In this document: piece by piece, positions 24,144-39,300 of the stretch | How the letters are laid out: the number at the start of each line of letters is the position of its first letter | Position numbering within the stretch: the first letter of the stretch is position 1 | Origin: Oreocharis arfaki | Taxonomy: Eukaryota > Chordata > Aves > Passeriformes > Paramythiidae | Assembly: GCA_013398015.1 (NCBI GenBank) | Contig: VZRR01007600.1 | Location: 1,488,001-1,552,000 of the forward strand | Length of the DNA: 64,000 bases | Direction of reading: 5' to 3' | The notes under the pieces: generated by a model | Told to the model about the DNA's origin: nothing | The model's input: only the letters and a program-made list of their open reading frames with translations | Database searches by the model: none | Made by a program: the position numbers and the translations under genes

Positions 24144-26812
24144 TAATGATTCTTTCTTTTTTTTGAGTTTTAGTACTTTCACATCTCTATTTGGAAAATG
24201 TTCAAACAAAATTCACAAAGCAAACACATTACTCATGTCTCCATTTTGCTTTTGGTAACATTTTATTCAGAGGTTGTGAAAAAAGGGGCCCAGTTTATGC
24301 TATCAAGCCTATAAATCCCCAGCACAGTATAATATCTAATATCTAGGGCACGAAGTCGCAAATCCCTACCATCATTATTTCTTTACACTTACTGTTTCAT
24401 TACAACTATAGCTATTAATACTTGTATTTCCCTTAAAACAGAATTTTACACAAAGACACTGTTTTTAGACATGTTTTCCCCTCCAACATCTCCTCTAGTG
24501 GTTAATGTACACTTAAGTATCTCAAGGTAGATTTTGCCCTGGATTCATTCAAATGAAGCAGAATTCTTTTCAAATTTGTTTTCATTTTATGCATACCACA
24601 TTCCCTGTTCCTGCTTATGGACAAGATTTGAACTAAAGTTATATCTGTTACACAAACACCTTCAATTTGGTTAACCTAATTAAATAAAACCATTAGTAAA
24701 AGTAACATAACACAATTTTAACAGGAGTTAAAATTTCAGGGCAATTATAAATGGAATGTGAACTTCTACTTGGACCTGAAACCACTTCTTTCAGCATTAC
24801 TTATCTGATACTCGGTTAACTGAATCAGATTAACAATGCTAAGCCAAGAACATGTCTTCTTTTCCAGAGTGCTGTAGAATATCCTGAATCATCAATGGTA
24901 TTTCTAACATTAGAAGGAGAAAATTCCATACTACACATCTCTGAAGCACAATTTAAACCGACCATAACTTAAAGACAGAAAGACTTAGGCAAAATGTAGC
25001 ATAAATTAGTTTGTATCAATTATTTTACTTGATATGCCTGTTCATCAGAGCAGTAAGTAAATTCCATGATTCATAAACTACATGGCATGTATTATGTGTC
25101 CGAAATCACACACAAAATCCCAACCATGTGGCAGTGATGAAGTGGTTTGAATTGTACAGTATAAAAGGACAAGACATGTTTGAAAAGTTTAAAGTCAATA
25201 CCATAAGCAATGCCAAGGTGCACCAGCAGAGACTGCAGACTATGTGTCTTATACCATGGTGACATTTTCTGGGTAGGCCATACCATGGGGACCTTTTCCA
25301 GGTAGGCCAAACTGATGTCCATCCTGCTCTTTGGCAGTCAGTATATTCATATTCCTCCCTGGCTGTAATTGCATCTCACAAAAGTGATGGTTTTCAAATG
25401 TTTATATGCGTGTATCTAACTATTTACACAAGTACATTGGGTAAAGATCTTTCAAGTGTTCACACCCAAATCACCAGCTAAATTTTGTTCTCTCTATTCC
25501 CCTGTCTGCTTCTAATCTTTTTAATCCTTCCTTGTCCAACACATAGGTTCCAACGAAACCTTGTGCTAAGCAGCAAGGGGAATTTTTTTCTGAACAGTAG
25601 ATTTTGGTGAATAATGGAAATTAATTACCTCGATGAATATCATAGTCTGTCTCATACAATGGCAGAAACCCTGGGTTAGGTATTCATTTGGTTGGTATAT
25701 TTATGCAAATAAATTTTATTTTAATATTTTATTTGTAAAGATCTCCATGAGATCAATTACTCTAATTTGTTCATCACACATTGTGTTCTTTTTCCTAGGA
25801 GCAAAGTAAAATACATATTTAGACATGGAGCTAGCATCCCCTCCCCCAAAATCTACTCCCAAAAGCTTAAGTGGATCACTGTGCTTTCAAGACTGAAATA
25901 ATTGAACAGCCCAACTTGCGTATTCATTTTTTCCTCAAGGCACAACTTGCTAACAGCAGGCTCCTGGGTTTAAATCTCAGTCCTCTTGGAATATTAACAG
26001 CTACTTCAAGTTTTTCTTGAAAATGGAAAAGATAAATCTCTAACTGGCAGAAGCATGGTGATACAGATCACGTACAAAATAAAGTCACTAAAATAATGAA
26101 TGTTGAATGCACCTTTTGTAATCAGTGCAAAAGTTGAAAGCAATTTCTAAATCCTATGAGGTCCAAGTACTGTGAGAAAGTAAAGTATATGATTTAACAT
26201 CTTCTTCATTGGCTCAGAAAAAATGAAAATAATTTGAAATGTGGCCTGCAGTTGAACACTGGTGACCAGCCTGATGCAAGAATTGTCAATCTATTGCAAT
26301 TGTCTCTGAATGTTATCAGAAATGAAGCATGAACTTTATTTGAAGTCTTACTCTTTGGGCACTGACATTCATTTAAATGATTTGGATTTCTGTGCCATTT
26401 GTCAAGAATGTCTAAAGCTATCTAAAAGTATTCTTTACACAGTGTATTAACTTCTTTCACCCCAAAATAATTTTTGGGAATATTACTGGATATGATAGCT
26501 CTGCACTGAAATTAATGTAATTTTTTTTAGGTTTTGGGTGAAATAACTAACAATAGCATTTTTCTTTTAAAATATTTATCCCAATAATATGGACCAACAT
26601 TTTACAGATGTATAAATAGGTCAGTTTTCATATCTATAAAACTTATTGTTACACACCTTGAATAAATTAGAATAAAGATACTGATCCATTTACGAGATTT
26701 TATAACACCTCAAGTAATGCTACTGAAAAGTGCATCCAAGCCTATTCATCGTGCTTTTATCCTTACAGAATATTTAATGTTTTTAAATTTATGATCTTAT
26801 AAATATTTGTTG

Positions 26813-26862
26813 CCTATATATGTCTCTCTATATATGTATCTATATATCTGTATATATATCTC
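26813..26862. repeat. TA-rich interrupted microsatellite
   Basis: Alternating CTATATATGT, CTCTCTATATATGTAT and CTATATATCTGTATATATAT units form a degenerate (TA)n/(TATC)n tract. Confidence 0.85.
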
Positions 26863-27169
26863 CTTACTTGTCCTTCAGATAGTGAAGTTTACCTCCTTTT
26901 TTAGCAAAGCACTAAGGTAATTTATTTTAATAACAAAAAGAATTTAAGTCTAAGTAGAAAGAAACAAACTCACAAAATCAAAACATTTTCAGTCTGCTGT
27001 CTTCACTCTCCCTGCCTGGAGAATGACTGAGGCAGTCTTTGTTTCTTTTGCTTACTGTATTACTTATATACCATGGATTCTTGTCCTGCTCCCTTTCTAC
27101 TAACAAATAACTACATTTTATGAAAACAGTAGTTAATATGCCTAGGTGTGTGCAATTTATTGACAGTAG

Positions 27170-27834
27170 CCCTGAGGATAATGACTTGGGGGTGTTGGTG
27201 GATGAAGGACCTTGACATGACCCAACAATGTGTGATTGCAGCTTACAAAGTCTACTGCATCATGGGCTACCTTAAAAGAAATGTGAACAGAAGATCAGGG
27301 AAGGTGATTATCATCTCCTTTGGTCTCGTAACCTCCCACCTGGAGTACTGAGTTCAGTTCTGGGGCCCCCAAGACAAGAAGGATGCAGATCTGTTGGAGT
27401 GGGTCAAGAAAAGGGCCTCTAAGTGGATCAGAAGTCTGGAGCACCTTTCCCGTGAGGACAGGCTGAGGGAGGTGGGGTTGGTCAGCTTGGAGAAGAGAAG
27501 GCCCTGGGAAGAACTTATAACAACTTCCAGTACCTAAAGGGGGCCTAAGAAAGCTGGAGAGGGACATTTTACAAAGGCATGTAGAGATAGGACAAGGGGG
27601 GATGTTTTAAACTGAGAGGAGACTTTCACATTAGATATTAGGAAGAAATTCTCGATTGTGATGGTGGTGTCCAGAGAAACTGTGGATGCTCCATCCCTGG
27701 AGTGTTAACGATCATGCTGGAAGGGGCCTTGAGCAGTCTTATCCAGTGGAAACTGTCCCTGAGCATGGCAGGGAGGTTGGAACGACATGATGTTTTAGAT
27801 ACCTGCCAGTGCAAACCATTCTATATTTCTATAG
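27170..27834 (+). mobile_element. CR1 LINE, C-terminal ORF2 plus 3' UTR, frameshifted
   Basis: This is the longest CR1 copy in the window. It begins in the C-terminal part of ORF2 with DNDLGVLVDEG, the counterpart of the conserved 'EKDLGVLVD' block. It continues through sequence for 'LEYCVQFWAPQ' (CACCTGGAGTACTGAGTTCA, with the TGC codon mutated to a stop, then GTTCTGGGGCCCCCAAGACA), 'LSREDRLREVGLVSLEKRRPW' (GTGAGGACAGGCTGAGGGAG) and 'YNNFQYLKG'. The 3' UTR follows, with GATATTAGGAAGAAATTCTC, GATGCTCCATCCCTGGAGTG, GCTGGAAGGGGCCTTGAGCA and GTGCAAACCATTCTATATTT. Frameshifts and stops show it is inactive. An antisense frame (27295-27567) is a shadow of it. Confidence 0.97.
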
Positions 27835-30800
27835 CATTCTTCATATGTGTGTACAGGAGTAAATACAGAACGCGGAGAATCCAAATATTTTTAAGGCCAA
27901 ATTTTTTTAATCCTGAACAATTTGTTACCCGTATCAAAGAGTCAATTTCAGAAAAAAACTAAGAAAATGGAGGTCTGAACTCTCCAAAATTCTGTCTGCA
28001 AAGCAGAAATAATTTGGAGTTGGCTGTTAAGAGAAAACAAGCAGCTGGAAGCTGCCAAAATCCAGAATCTCCTAAAACCAACACTGACATTGAGAGTATT
28101 TTGACCAACTCAATCTTCTGTACTGCTCAACTTTATAGTTTCTTGTCCTGAAGGACAGCTGAGTGGTCAGCTACAGACACTTGGGTTCAGAAATATTGCT
28201 CGCTTTCTGTGAGGCAAGTCAGAGTACTGAGAAAGCAAACAAAAAATGTCTGAGTCTGTATCTGGGCAAAACAAGCAATTATGTCCAGCAGAATCAATTC
28301 CTTTTCAATTAATGTATTTTTTGTGGTCACCATTTTTTCATTCAATTTTTATCCAAAATATTTATGTATTTCCCACTGCAGGACGTGGAAACTTGTTTTC
28401 CTCACAGAATCCATTCTATAACTATTCTTCTATCTTCTTTTGTCTTAGATTTATGGCTAAAGAATCTTCTTTCAAATGAAGCTGATATTGTTGTGGAGAG
28501 CAAATTTAGAATTATTACTACATTTAGAATTATTTCTGGGCATCAGACTCTGAATAATTATCCTAACATCTCAAAGTATCAGAAAAGAAGGAAGTTTTCT
28601 TTTGTCATATTGCTGACCATCAGGTCAGTACTTTAGGACTGTCTGTGTAAAAACTGAAACCTAAAAGAGCAAGATTATCTGTGGATTGTTTTCTTAGAGA
28701 TTTATGTTTTCTTCAAAGATGTTTGGAGAGGTTACTTCTTTAGTGATAGTTTCGTGAATTGACCGTGAAAAATTTATGCTGATTTACTCAGCTTATTCCT
28801 TTAATGTATTCCAGACAATCACTGTTGCTACTAGAAACACATTTTCTTCCTTTGTGCAGTATGGGAGCCCTCTAATTAAAAAGCTGCCTACCCAAGCTAT
28901 TTAAAACATGGGTTTTTTTTAAAAAAAAGGAAAAAAGAAAAAATAAAAGCAGCATTCTGCTTTAAACAAAACAGCATAGTCATGATGGCACTGCATATTA
29001 AGAGGCCATGTGCTAACTGATGTGGGTTATTTTACTCACCAGATGAGAATCTGCACAGGTGAAAGAATTTGGGGACTTCTCAAACACTGGATTTTTTTCA
29101 GCATACAAAACCACCTGCATTTTAGCAGTTTAATCTAATCAACTTGTGTAAATTCACAGTGTTCAGCAGACCTGAAATATTCTAATTTCTTACCCATGAT
29201 ATAATGGTCTAACGCCTATGTTTTGGGCTGCAGCATGAAGCGTCATCGGGAAAAGATCCGATACACTTAATACAGATCTCTCCTCCTATTTTTTACGCTA
29301 TGTGCAAAACACACCAAATAGTTATAAGTAATAAACACTTTTTTTTTTTTGTTCTGGATTTATATTTATCACAGGTAAGCAGCCTTCAAAATTATGCAGA
29401 AAAAATATTATAAGAATAAGCAAAAAAAATAACCCTCAAACCAGAAGGTTCATAGTAAAATACACATTTTGACATTCAGTTTTCCTACTTCAGAATAAAG
29501 AGCATTTCCAGAGCAATTACAGCAGAACCTGAGAATTGTGAAAATATGTGACACACTGTCAGTTCACTTATTATGCATTCATCAAGGTGATGAGAATCTG
29601 TTATTAACTCAGGGGTCAGCTATGCTCTGTCAGAGCACTCAGCAATGAGAGCAACACATACTTCTATTAGACCAACATCAGTGTAATTACGTATGCTGGC
29701 CACTGACACTAGGAAACGTATTTCTAGATGTCATTTTGGAAGACTCTATGCAAAATTTCCTGATCTTCTTTCTGCTCCCTTTTATTTCCTCTCAGCAAAA
29801 TTGCCTGTCTTAAACTGAGGAATAAAAATCAGCATTTGTCTCAAAAGGCAGCAAGAATCTACATCCATTCTTACAAATTTGATTCAAAGAAGCCAATGTT
29901 ATTAAGAATAAGAGGTTCTAATTGGCATTGTTCAGGTCTGTATAGCAGAAGTAGACCTCCCTCCTCTTAGCAGTGAGGAAGAGGGATGGAAGTAAGAATG
30001 ATGAAGGGAATAATACAGAAGAAATAACTAGAATTGAGTGTTTCTTGTCTGCTTTTAATTATTATGATTAATCAAAATTTACTGTAAGACACATAAAGGA
30101 GGAAATATGGTAAAAGAATATAGTTATACAACTTGAAAAATTAGAGGTTTTAAATTAAAATCCAAGGATATAATTGATAGGGGAAAAAGAATAAGTATCT
30201 ATTACAAAATACCTTTCTCTTCAGCTAAAATTAGTTTTTATTTGAAACTGGGTAAGAATGTGTATTATTGTAATTAATCCACCTTAGCTGTTGAATGATA
30301 ACTTGTTAGAGCACACCGGTTTGAGCACGTATATAAATTCACAGCAACTTCAAAGTTGGTATGAAGAGACAAAGTTTTACCCAAAGTTAAATAAATGTAG
30401 AGTATCAGGATCTCTGATGTTTATTTCTATCTGTCTTCAAGAAGCTGGTGTCCAAATATGAAACTTAAAAAGAATCACTGTCTTTCTGTGTCAAAATTGT
30501 ATTAGGCCCGGAAGCACAGAAGGACATAAAGGACATTTAAGGTCACTCACGCACTTCCGGTTCAACAGGAAAATAGAAAGCTGCTGAAATAGAGCAACCA
30601 CTACATAACTTTGTACATATTTGGTTGAAATCAGACCTCAAGCAGATTTTTCACGTATGATGCTTTCATTTCTGAAAAAAGCTTAAAAGTGCTGATGTTC
30701 CAATTTGTTACTTTTTTTCTTTCATTCTTAGCTGCTTATTTGACATTCTTTCTCTGTTACTCAGAGACATCTGTATCATTCTTAGTGGGATACCTTTGAA

Positions 30801-33800
30801 AATTTTTTTTTTAATTTTTTTTTTTTTTTTATTCCAAGCTCTAACTCTCTACTTCCTTTTAAACATCTGGCAGGGCTCCACAGCATTACTGCAGCAGTGC
30901 CAAAGCCAAACCTCTTACAATTATTTTAAGCTGCAGAAGGGCTTTGAAATTCTGACAGTGGCAAATTGCAGCTTATGGGGAGTTAGAAGAGGGGAGAAGA
31001 CAAAAGCAAAGTAGAAGAGTGCAGAGTGCTAGTCAGCAGAAGATATAAAAAGAAAAATGAAACCTTTTGACAAGTAAAAAAACTCCCGAGAGTCACAGAG
31101 TGAGAATAAGCAAGAAATTTTCCTTTTATTTCCTTTTGAGCACTGCCCAAGGGAAGTGCTTTGATGCAGAAAAAATGTGTAGATATCTAAAGCTACACTG
31201 TCCTTAAAGGCACTGTAAACAGGGTGAGTGAGCACCTGTGTAACCCAGAATATTGAATCCTGTAATTTCCTTTATTTTTGTCTTGTTTTGACTAACTTCT
31301 ACAGTTACTTATTATGTTTGCTAAATTATTTGAGTCCTGATTTTCCATTTATAAATTTGACAAGTATTTCTGTTTTCTTGCTCCCATATCCTGAGACCAG
31401 GGCCTTTTGAGGCCATGAATGATGTCAGATCACTGTGCATCCTGTTCTGGGATGTTCTGTCCTGCGTGCACTGAGGTGATGGGAGCAGGAGTGAACAGAA
31501 AATCAAACTGAAGTATCAAGATGGAATAGGGTTGCTAGGGAGAGTGTGAGGCATGTGTACAGGACTTGCTGCATGCTGCCATACCACAAGGGTCAGGGCC
31601 AGGCTATGTCTCCGACAGCTGCATGGACTGAGCAGGTTCATATCTGAGAAACTGTCACCAAGGAACACTTGATCTGAGGACTCCTTTCAAAATAGCACAT
31701 GGTGCTGCCATGATGAAATTTTCAGAATTTCTAGAAGTAGAAAGTAGTCTCGATTGTATTCAGCTACTGTAAATTCCAGATAAATGCCTTCAGCTGTGTT
31801 CCAAGCCTGCTTCCACATTTTTTCCTCAAAGGCTCTGTAGCTGTTTCTAATATTTAACTTTAGAATCAGCTACTAAATCAAGAGGAAAGATGACACAATG
31901 GTTTTCAGGGAAGCAAAATCCTGCTCAAATTCTCTAAAGAATAAAATACTAGCTGCATGTCTTTGAAAGTCCATTTAATCTCTTAGTGCCTTGGTATTCC
32001 AATCAAATATGCTACCTTCAGATTTTTTCCTCTTATTGCACAGTCGGTTACTTTGATGCTCTGGTGCTTAGGAGCATAAAAAAACTTTAGGAAAAACTGT
32101 ACCAATACTATGTATATAAGTATCTCCAGGATCAAGGATATAAATGTAAGATTGATAGGTAACTACCATATACTCTGAATGGTATTCCAAGGAATGAGAT
32201 TCTCGTAGGAAGCATAACAAGGAAAACATCCCCTTAGCAATATATTCCTAGCTGTTTTGCAATTCATGGCTAGTCAGTTCATTTACATTTATGTATTTCA
32301 ATATATAGTAGAGCTAACAATATTAGACACATCACGCTTGGCAGCTTCTTGGACTGAATTGAGAATGAGGTTTAGATTTTCTGGTTAACTTCAGTACAGA
32401 AATATTTTTTTAATCATATTTGACTGTAGTTTTACAGAAAACCCATGAAGTGGAAACCAAACTATCTCTGTCCACATACTTTAGATGAACTGCTTTTATG
32501 TCTCTTATAAGACGGCCTAATGGCCCTGGTTTATACTCGTGTGGAACCCAAGAGAGCCTTTCCTTCAAGTTAGGGTGCTTTTTGAGCAACTTTTCTGTCA
32601 CATTTTTTGTTACCTGATTTGTATTGATTAGATGTTATTTTATTGCACTATGTGTCTGGTCATTAATTGGATGCTGTTCAGAAAACAATTCTTGAAATCA
32701 GACTTTTTCAAATTGATATTTATATCATTAAATGTAATCATTATATTCTCAGTATAAAAAAATAGGTCATCACTTGGTGCAGTTCAGGTTTAGAGTCACA
32801 TTTGAAGTGAGCTCTACATTCCCACATGTATAAAAAATGAACTCTATAAATATCATCTTTCAAATAAGCATTTGCATTTTGGTTTTACTGCTAATCTTAT
32901 GTTACATTTTTAAAGAAGTAGTAAGTATTTATATTGTGTTGAAACCTAAAAACATTATGAGGAAGTGCTTTTTCTCCTAAAGACAGTGACCCAAATTACT
33001 CAGTCTAATCCTGTAAATGTGGTGAAATGAATTTAAATAATTGTCATGAATGTTGAAGGACTATTTTTTGCAAAAGTTTTGCAAATTTTCAGCATCCTAG
33101 ATACAGTCTAACCTGCTCCTTTAACAACTAATCATTTGAAGAATATTTCTATAAATTTACATAGTTTTGAAAAGGTATCTTTCTTTCATCAGAAATTCCT
33201 GTAATGAGTTAAATAATATTATATAGAAAATTGTCTGTGGACTTCTTTCAGAATGAAGAGAGACAAATTTTATTTTTTGGTTGGTTACATATTACCTATG
33301 CTGAAAAAAATATTGTGGAAAAAAATTACTAGAAGACTATGAAGCATCACATACAGCTGACTTGTGGCTGAAACAGTGAAAACTGATCACTGTCTTGTCT
33401 AATGGAAGCTCTTAAGACCTTCTGTTTATAAAAAAAACAAATGAAAAGGTTGCTGGGATTTGCAAGACTCCTCTTCTTTAGAGGCTTAAATAAGACCCAG
33501 TTTCATGGTCTTCAGATCTAATGTTGATATTCACCTTATGTAACATTTTTCAAGCACTAAATGAATTCTGTCTTCAAAAGCAGATAGCGCTGTGTTGATT
33601 TGTATTTAGAAAACTGTTTCATGATCTCATTCTTCTACATTGGTCTCCTTATGACTTTCAATCTCTGTTTATTCATTGACAGTTTGCTTTCACCTACTCT
33701 TGTGCTACTACTGCCCTTTAGTTTAGTTCTTTTCACTGATGTTTGTCTGCTTGATTTGCTAGCGAGTCTTTCTTGGCACTTCCTGAAGAAGCTGAATACT

Positions 33801-36306
33801 TTCAGTTGCATTTTGCATTACACATTGTAAAATGTGTAATCTCCTTCTTTTGGATCTCCTAACCTATGTCTTTACTTTGAAACAAATTTACAAGCGGAAA
33901 GAACTGAAGTATAAATCATTTTTATACTCATATGATCATTACTATGTTTTGAAGTCTTTGCACTGTACAAGCATAGTTAGAGATCTGCAAGATGATGATG
34001 AGAGTCCACCATGCAGAATGTAGACTAAATATTCTACCTGTTCAAGCCAAGCAGAAGATGCACTTGTCAAATGGTATTGATGTGATTTGAGTCCATCTAC
34101 AAGATAAAAAAGTGCTCATGAAATGTAGCTACTCTGATGCGGAGCAACAGGTCTCCCACAGAGGAAAGCCAGGTTGTGATCTACCTCATGTCGGTTTCCA
34201 AATTGTTAATTTGGAAACATACAGAAGATGGAAACTATATGGCATGCAAGAATATATATGCCTAAGCAGTACATGTAAATATTTCATGAAAAGCTTTGCA
34301 AAAAACAGAAGCCTATGATTAAATAGACTAAGGTTTTGACTACTAGCCAGTAACAGTAATTTTTAAAGCTGTCAGACATCATTTTGCACTTCCTAAAGAT
34401 GATTCACTTAGGTTCTGTTCAAAAGTTTCCATAGAGAATGTAAACACACAAATTTAATTGGAATCAACATCATATGCAAAAGGGAGTCACATATACATAT
34501 TTTTGTATAATTTTAAAAATAAAACCAGATAAATCTGCCAGTTGGGATTTGAAAAAATTGAATACTAGATTATAAATTCATATAACTGTAAAAATATAAC
34601 GTTTTTATTTTACAAAGATTCCTGGACTTAGCAACTGTTCAGAGTGGCTTTCATGGGTGTTTCTATCCACTTTAGTCAAGCAAGGTCTGTCACATCCTCA
34701 CAGGTCTTCACAGCAGTGAAGACATGCAGCACAGAAGAGAGTGCCCAATGAATTGTTTATCGTATCATTTTCAGAGAGGCATACAAGGCCAAGCTGCCAG
34801 TTTAGTTAGAGCAAGCCTTTTAACTCCCTGCTTTCCCCACATGATACATTTTCCAGATCAGTCTTCCAAATTGTATTTGTACATTCATGCAAACATCGCC
34901 ACTGAAACTTTCCATACTTAAATACAAATTGATTACAATACATAAATAGAAGCTGTTTCTGGGATATTTTTCTCCCATGGAGGGCAAGAGACGCTGTTGC
35001 ACTTGGATTCCAGTGGAAGTGGTGCCTGGTTGAGAGCTAGGCTTCCATGATCAGCAGTATCCTATTATTGCACTGGAGGTGTAAAAATAGAAGCTCATGA
35101 GAAACTAAGTGACAAACAGTGGCAATCACATAGGCCTAGTTTTATGTTGTTCCTTTAAATCATGTATCTCTGTAGCAAATGCACAAACAACTACTCAAAT
35201 ACCATGTGTCCAAAAAGACCTTAGTAATTACTCCCTCACAAATTTTTCTAAAGGAATGATGTGTCTCCCAAATGATTTGTCCACAGACTGTAATTCCAGT
35301 TTCTACCCAAGAAAAATGGTTGTACAGTAATGAAACCACGTAGACGTGTTTTCAGACCTGTGTCATACCCCCTTCCCTACACCCACCCTTAAATCTGTTA
35401 AAAATTGCTTTGTTTCAAACATGTGCTGGAAGCAATTGTGGTTCGAATGCAAGATATGACTCTATGCTGGTGTGTGAACATAAAGGAATAGAGGTGCAGT
35501 GACATACATGGGGCAGTTGCCAATTTTCCTCCTAAAAGTGAAAAGACCTTTTTTTAATGATACAGTATATTCAGATATGTCAGGGAATCTTCAGTTTTAT
35601 ATTATTAAAAATTTCTCTTTTTTTTTTCCTAACAGATTTTTGGCACCTATACTAGTTTTTCTCTGATAAAAAGAGTATAAAACTAGAAACACGTAGCTGT
35701 AGACCACACCTTCTTTAAGTATTTTGCAGGGAATCCAGGCCTCAGAGGTGCCTCAAAATCTCTTTTCTCTGAAAGGCACAATCAAGACAATGCATGTTTG
35801 GCAGCTGGCAGGTGTTTGGAGCTTTTTACAAAGTGAATTGCACTACCGAGGACCTGGTCTTCCAAAAATTACTTATCCATACTGAGTGCTTGAATCAGAC
35901 AATGTGAATTATTCCGATATATGTTTAACTTGTATGTATGTCTTTTTTTCATCAGATTCACTACAACTGACAAGCTTTGAATGCTATCATGCTAAGCCAA
36001 ACCTGAATAAATATTCTCCTCAAATTCCGTATGTCCACATAACAGAAATAGAACACTTAAACCAGAACTCTTAACATGCAGCTCTTGCCTTTGTGAAAAA
36101 AATATAACAGTCAAAATTAAAATATATACTTGTTGTCTACAAGACTAATAAGAAAGTGAATTGCATCATTAGTCACACGCACACAATAAGAGAATAAATC
36201 CCACCATGCCAAACAGTCAGGGGAAATAAGAATAATAAACTAAGATCTTTGTTCTGCAGAGAATCTTGAAGACTTACAGTATATAAAAATGGACCTGGGC
36301 TTACTA

Positions 36307-36388
36307 ATACACACATACACACACTGAACATACATGGAATGTATATATGTATGTGGCTACATATACATATCTTTGTGCGTATATATGA
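36307..36388. repeat. Degenerate CA/TA microsatellite
   Basis: ACACACATACACACAC grades into GTATATATGTATGTG and ACATATACATAT, ending in GCGTATATATGAG. It contains short inverted repeats of TATGTA/TACATA. The overlapping minus-strand frame is its translation. Confidence 0.85.
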
Positions 36389-39300
36389 GATGTGTGCAAC
36401 ATAAGGCAAGAAAATATGATTACCACTCAATTTGCAAAAAAACCTCTCCTTGCCTCATATAATATTGAAATTAACCAACAGTAGTTTGGAAAGGATAACA
36501 AGTTTCTCAATAGCAGACGTGGTCAGCTGTAGCTAAAGCATATACTTCAAACTCTGTGTGAATTAATTTGGCTTACAAAGGTCTTTGCTATGTGGAGCCT
36601 AGAGCTTTTGATACTTTCTTTAGTAATGAGACCACAAATACTGTTATTGTTCTGACAATTTAATGATAGCTTTTCACTGTAGTCTTTGTGGTATGAGCTA
36701 CAGTAACTCAATGGGGTGTTTTAACACCATTTTATGATGTTTATAAATCTGCAGATCCTGAACTGCAAATTTTACACAAGTTACTTTGGTTTGTGTGTTT
36801 GACCTACTGGATTTAACAAATTGTTTATGGGCATTCAGGGCAGTACACAGAAATCTCATTTAGCAACCCTTTGGTGTACCAATAATTGCTCTCCAAAACA
36901 TAACTTCAGCTGTTAACTGTTTATCAGCCAGAGGAACTCTCTGAAAGTACATGCAAGTGTATATCTGCACAAAAGGACAGAAGATCAGACTTTATGTGAC
37001 ACTGCTGAATCTCAGCAGCAGCTCACATGCTGCAGGCCTCAAGATCTCTGGAGGCATCACATAAGATATCAACGTGTGAATGCCCATTAAAGGGGGACAA
37101 GGATTTGAAAGTAAAATGTTTCCTTGTGGGGAATTACGGGTGTTTGTCTTTATTATGATTGTGCCTGGGAAACAATGCTGGTGGATGAAATGGTGCCACG
37201 TGCAAACTGTCAAGATAAGAGGTAGACACTGAGAGCTATGAGAAACCAAAAGTCATTGATTGTTTGTATTTCACTATAACCACTTATTTTACTTTATTTT
37301 AAAAATCTAAGTGAATAGTCTCATTAAAAGAGGCATTGCTTATAGCTAATAAACTCCATAGTAATATAATATCAGATATGATATTTTGTTCCTTCAAAGA
37401 TGTTGTTTTGTGGTTTATTTCTGTATATTATTGCTGTCTAAATTCTTATTTGGGTAGAACTTTTCAAAGTTCATGCTGTCCACGTATGAGTCAAGTTCAC
37501 AGGTCTAGGCCAAAAAAAACATTTTACAGCAGACAAAAAAAGCTGTTGGGATGTTCAGAGCCACGACCCTCAGCAAAATGCATGCAGAGCCTAGGAGATT
37601 TTTCTAACAGTGGACTTGGTACAGAATATTATGAACATTTAACTATTTATTTAAGAAATTAAAAATGTTCATTCCCAGGGATTCTTTTTTCAAGAGGATT
37701 ATAGAGCTTAGATTTTCAATTCACTACTTCTAGAAGATGTTCTACGTATGCTAAAATGCACATTTGTCATTGATTGAATGATTTTTCCATTTTTCAAAAT
37801 CATATAAAACCTTTACAGGTGTTGTAGTTTCTCTCAGCTACCTCTTTAACAATCTTTTTCTTTGATCCTTTCAGCACCATACATTCTTACTTTTTGCACT
37901 GGGAATTATATGGCATAAACCATTCATGTGAGAAACTTGAAAACATTAAAACCATCACTTTTTATAGCACTGTTTAAATTCCATATATACTGGGTATGCA
38001 TATACTACATAGATGGTACTTAGGTACTTGCACAATACAGTGTACAAGCTGATGAAGCATTTTACAGAGCATGGAATTTATTTGCTGGTTTATCTCCGTT
38101 CAATGTAAGTGAAAGATCAGATCTATAACAGGAATTGCTGAAATCTTTCAGATTCTCCAAGAGAAAAACATATGCTTGTTGCTGTCAATAATTCTGTTTA
38201 GCACAGTCTTCTTGGACTGGATCCTATATGAGCTAATCAGTTAACCCTTAATTCAAACTCACTGAATTACTGTTATCTTGTGATAAATGAATCCATGTAC
38301 ATGATGTTTTCCTCTCAAAAGAAAGCTGTCTGCCCAATGTCCTGTGCAAAAGACTTATTCTGTTAAAACACTAAGTTGCTCAATGAAAAGAATGAAAGGT
38401 TTGTGATTCATTTTGCAATTGTTCTTACTTCTTTTTTGAAAATGCTGCCATTTTTTCTTTAGATGTATGTACTGTCAGGAGAGCACAGAAAAATACACCT
38501 CTCTCAGTAATCCATCTTCAGCCTCAGTGAATCCCTCTTGGTAATTTCTGATTCAGTAACTGCTGTTTCGGTACTTCTGTAAGTCATATGTATTCTGCTG
38601 AACTTGTGTTATCCAATATTCACATGATCAATATGGAACATTAGCAAATACATAGAGGATGTATCTGAGGTGTGGCCCTATTGAACTCTTTTAATTACCA
38701 AGATTCCTATAACTGTTCTCTAACCCACTCCAGATTTTCAGATAAATAAGATTGTTGCCTACATGCAATAACAATGATATTCTGAGCACACCAAGATAAA
38801 GGTCTTGTAAATCAAATATGATACAATTATCCTTCAACATTTGAGTGACCTTCGTTACTTACACACTCATTTAAGGTACTGCTAGTGTAGTGGAGGGCTG
38901 CAGATAGTTATTTAAACAAAGAAAGGATTTTTAAGCATGTAGTTGTTGGCTAAGTACTTGCCTCTCTTGCCAAAGAAGGAGCGTGCTAATCTTTTAAATC
39001 AGAGAGTTTCTTATCCAAGGGTGTTTTTTTGCCCACAAAGGCCTTGAACTTGCTCTTCTGAAGTCAGTTGGAGTTTATCTTCTGAATGAAAATAGTGTTT
39101 CTGGCAGCTCAACTAATCTGAAATTGCTGTCCCTGCTTTGACATTGAAGTCAAGAATTGGTAGACCTAATGGCAAAAAACTACAGTGAAAGTCTCTTTAG
39201 GATTACTGGTGTATATTAACTGTGGACTACCCTGAACTCCTCGGAGAGTTGAGAAATACATTTGAACATTGTTTGCAAAGCAATCTTGAAAAAATTACTG

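Larger units (their letters stand above)
23741..27169. other. Unique AT-rich DNA with TCCAT and TA microsatellites
   Basis: No gene was recognised. The pentanucleotide array at 24081-24143 and TA-rich tract at 26813-26862 are listed separately. The minus-strand frame at 25092-25322 contains a short internal duplication (WPTQKMSPW resembling LEKVPMVW) reflecting a roughly 30-base imperfect DNA repeat near 25255-25312. Confidence 0.5.

Noticed and set aside
24006..24209. Frame with repeated GMEWN
   Set aside because: Translation of the TCCAT microsatellite.
27295..27567. 90-codon minus-strand frame rich in proline and leucine
   Set aside because: It is antisense of CR1 ORF2 sequence and a shadow of the mobile element.
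35618..35760. Strong acceptor-like tract (pyrimidines then AACAG at 35635)
   Set aside because: No good donor follows within a normal exon length, so it was not called as an exon.
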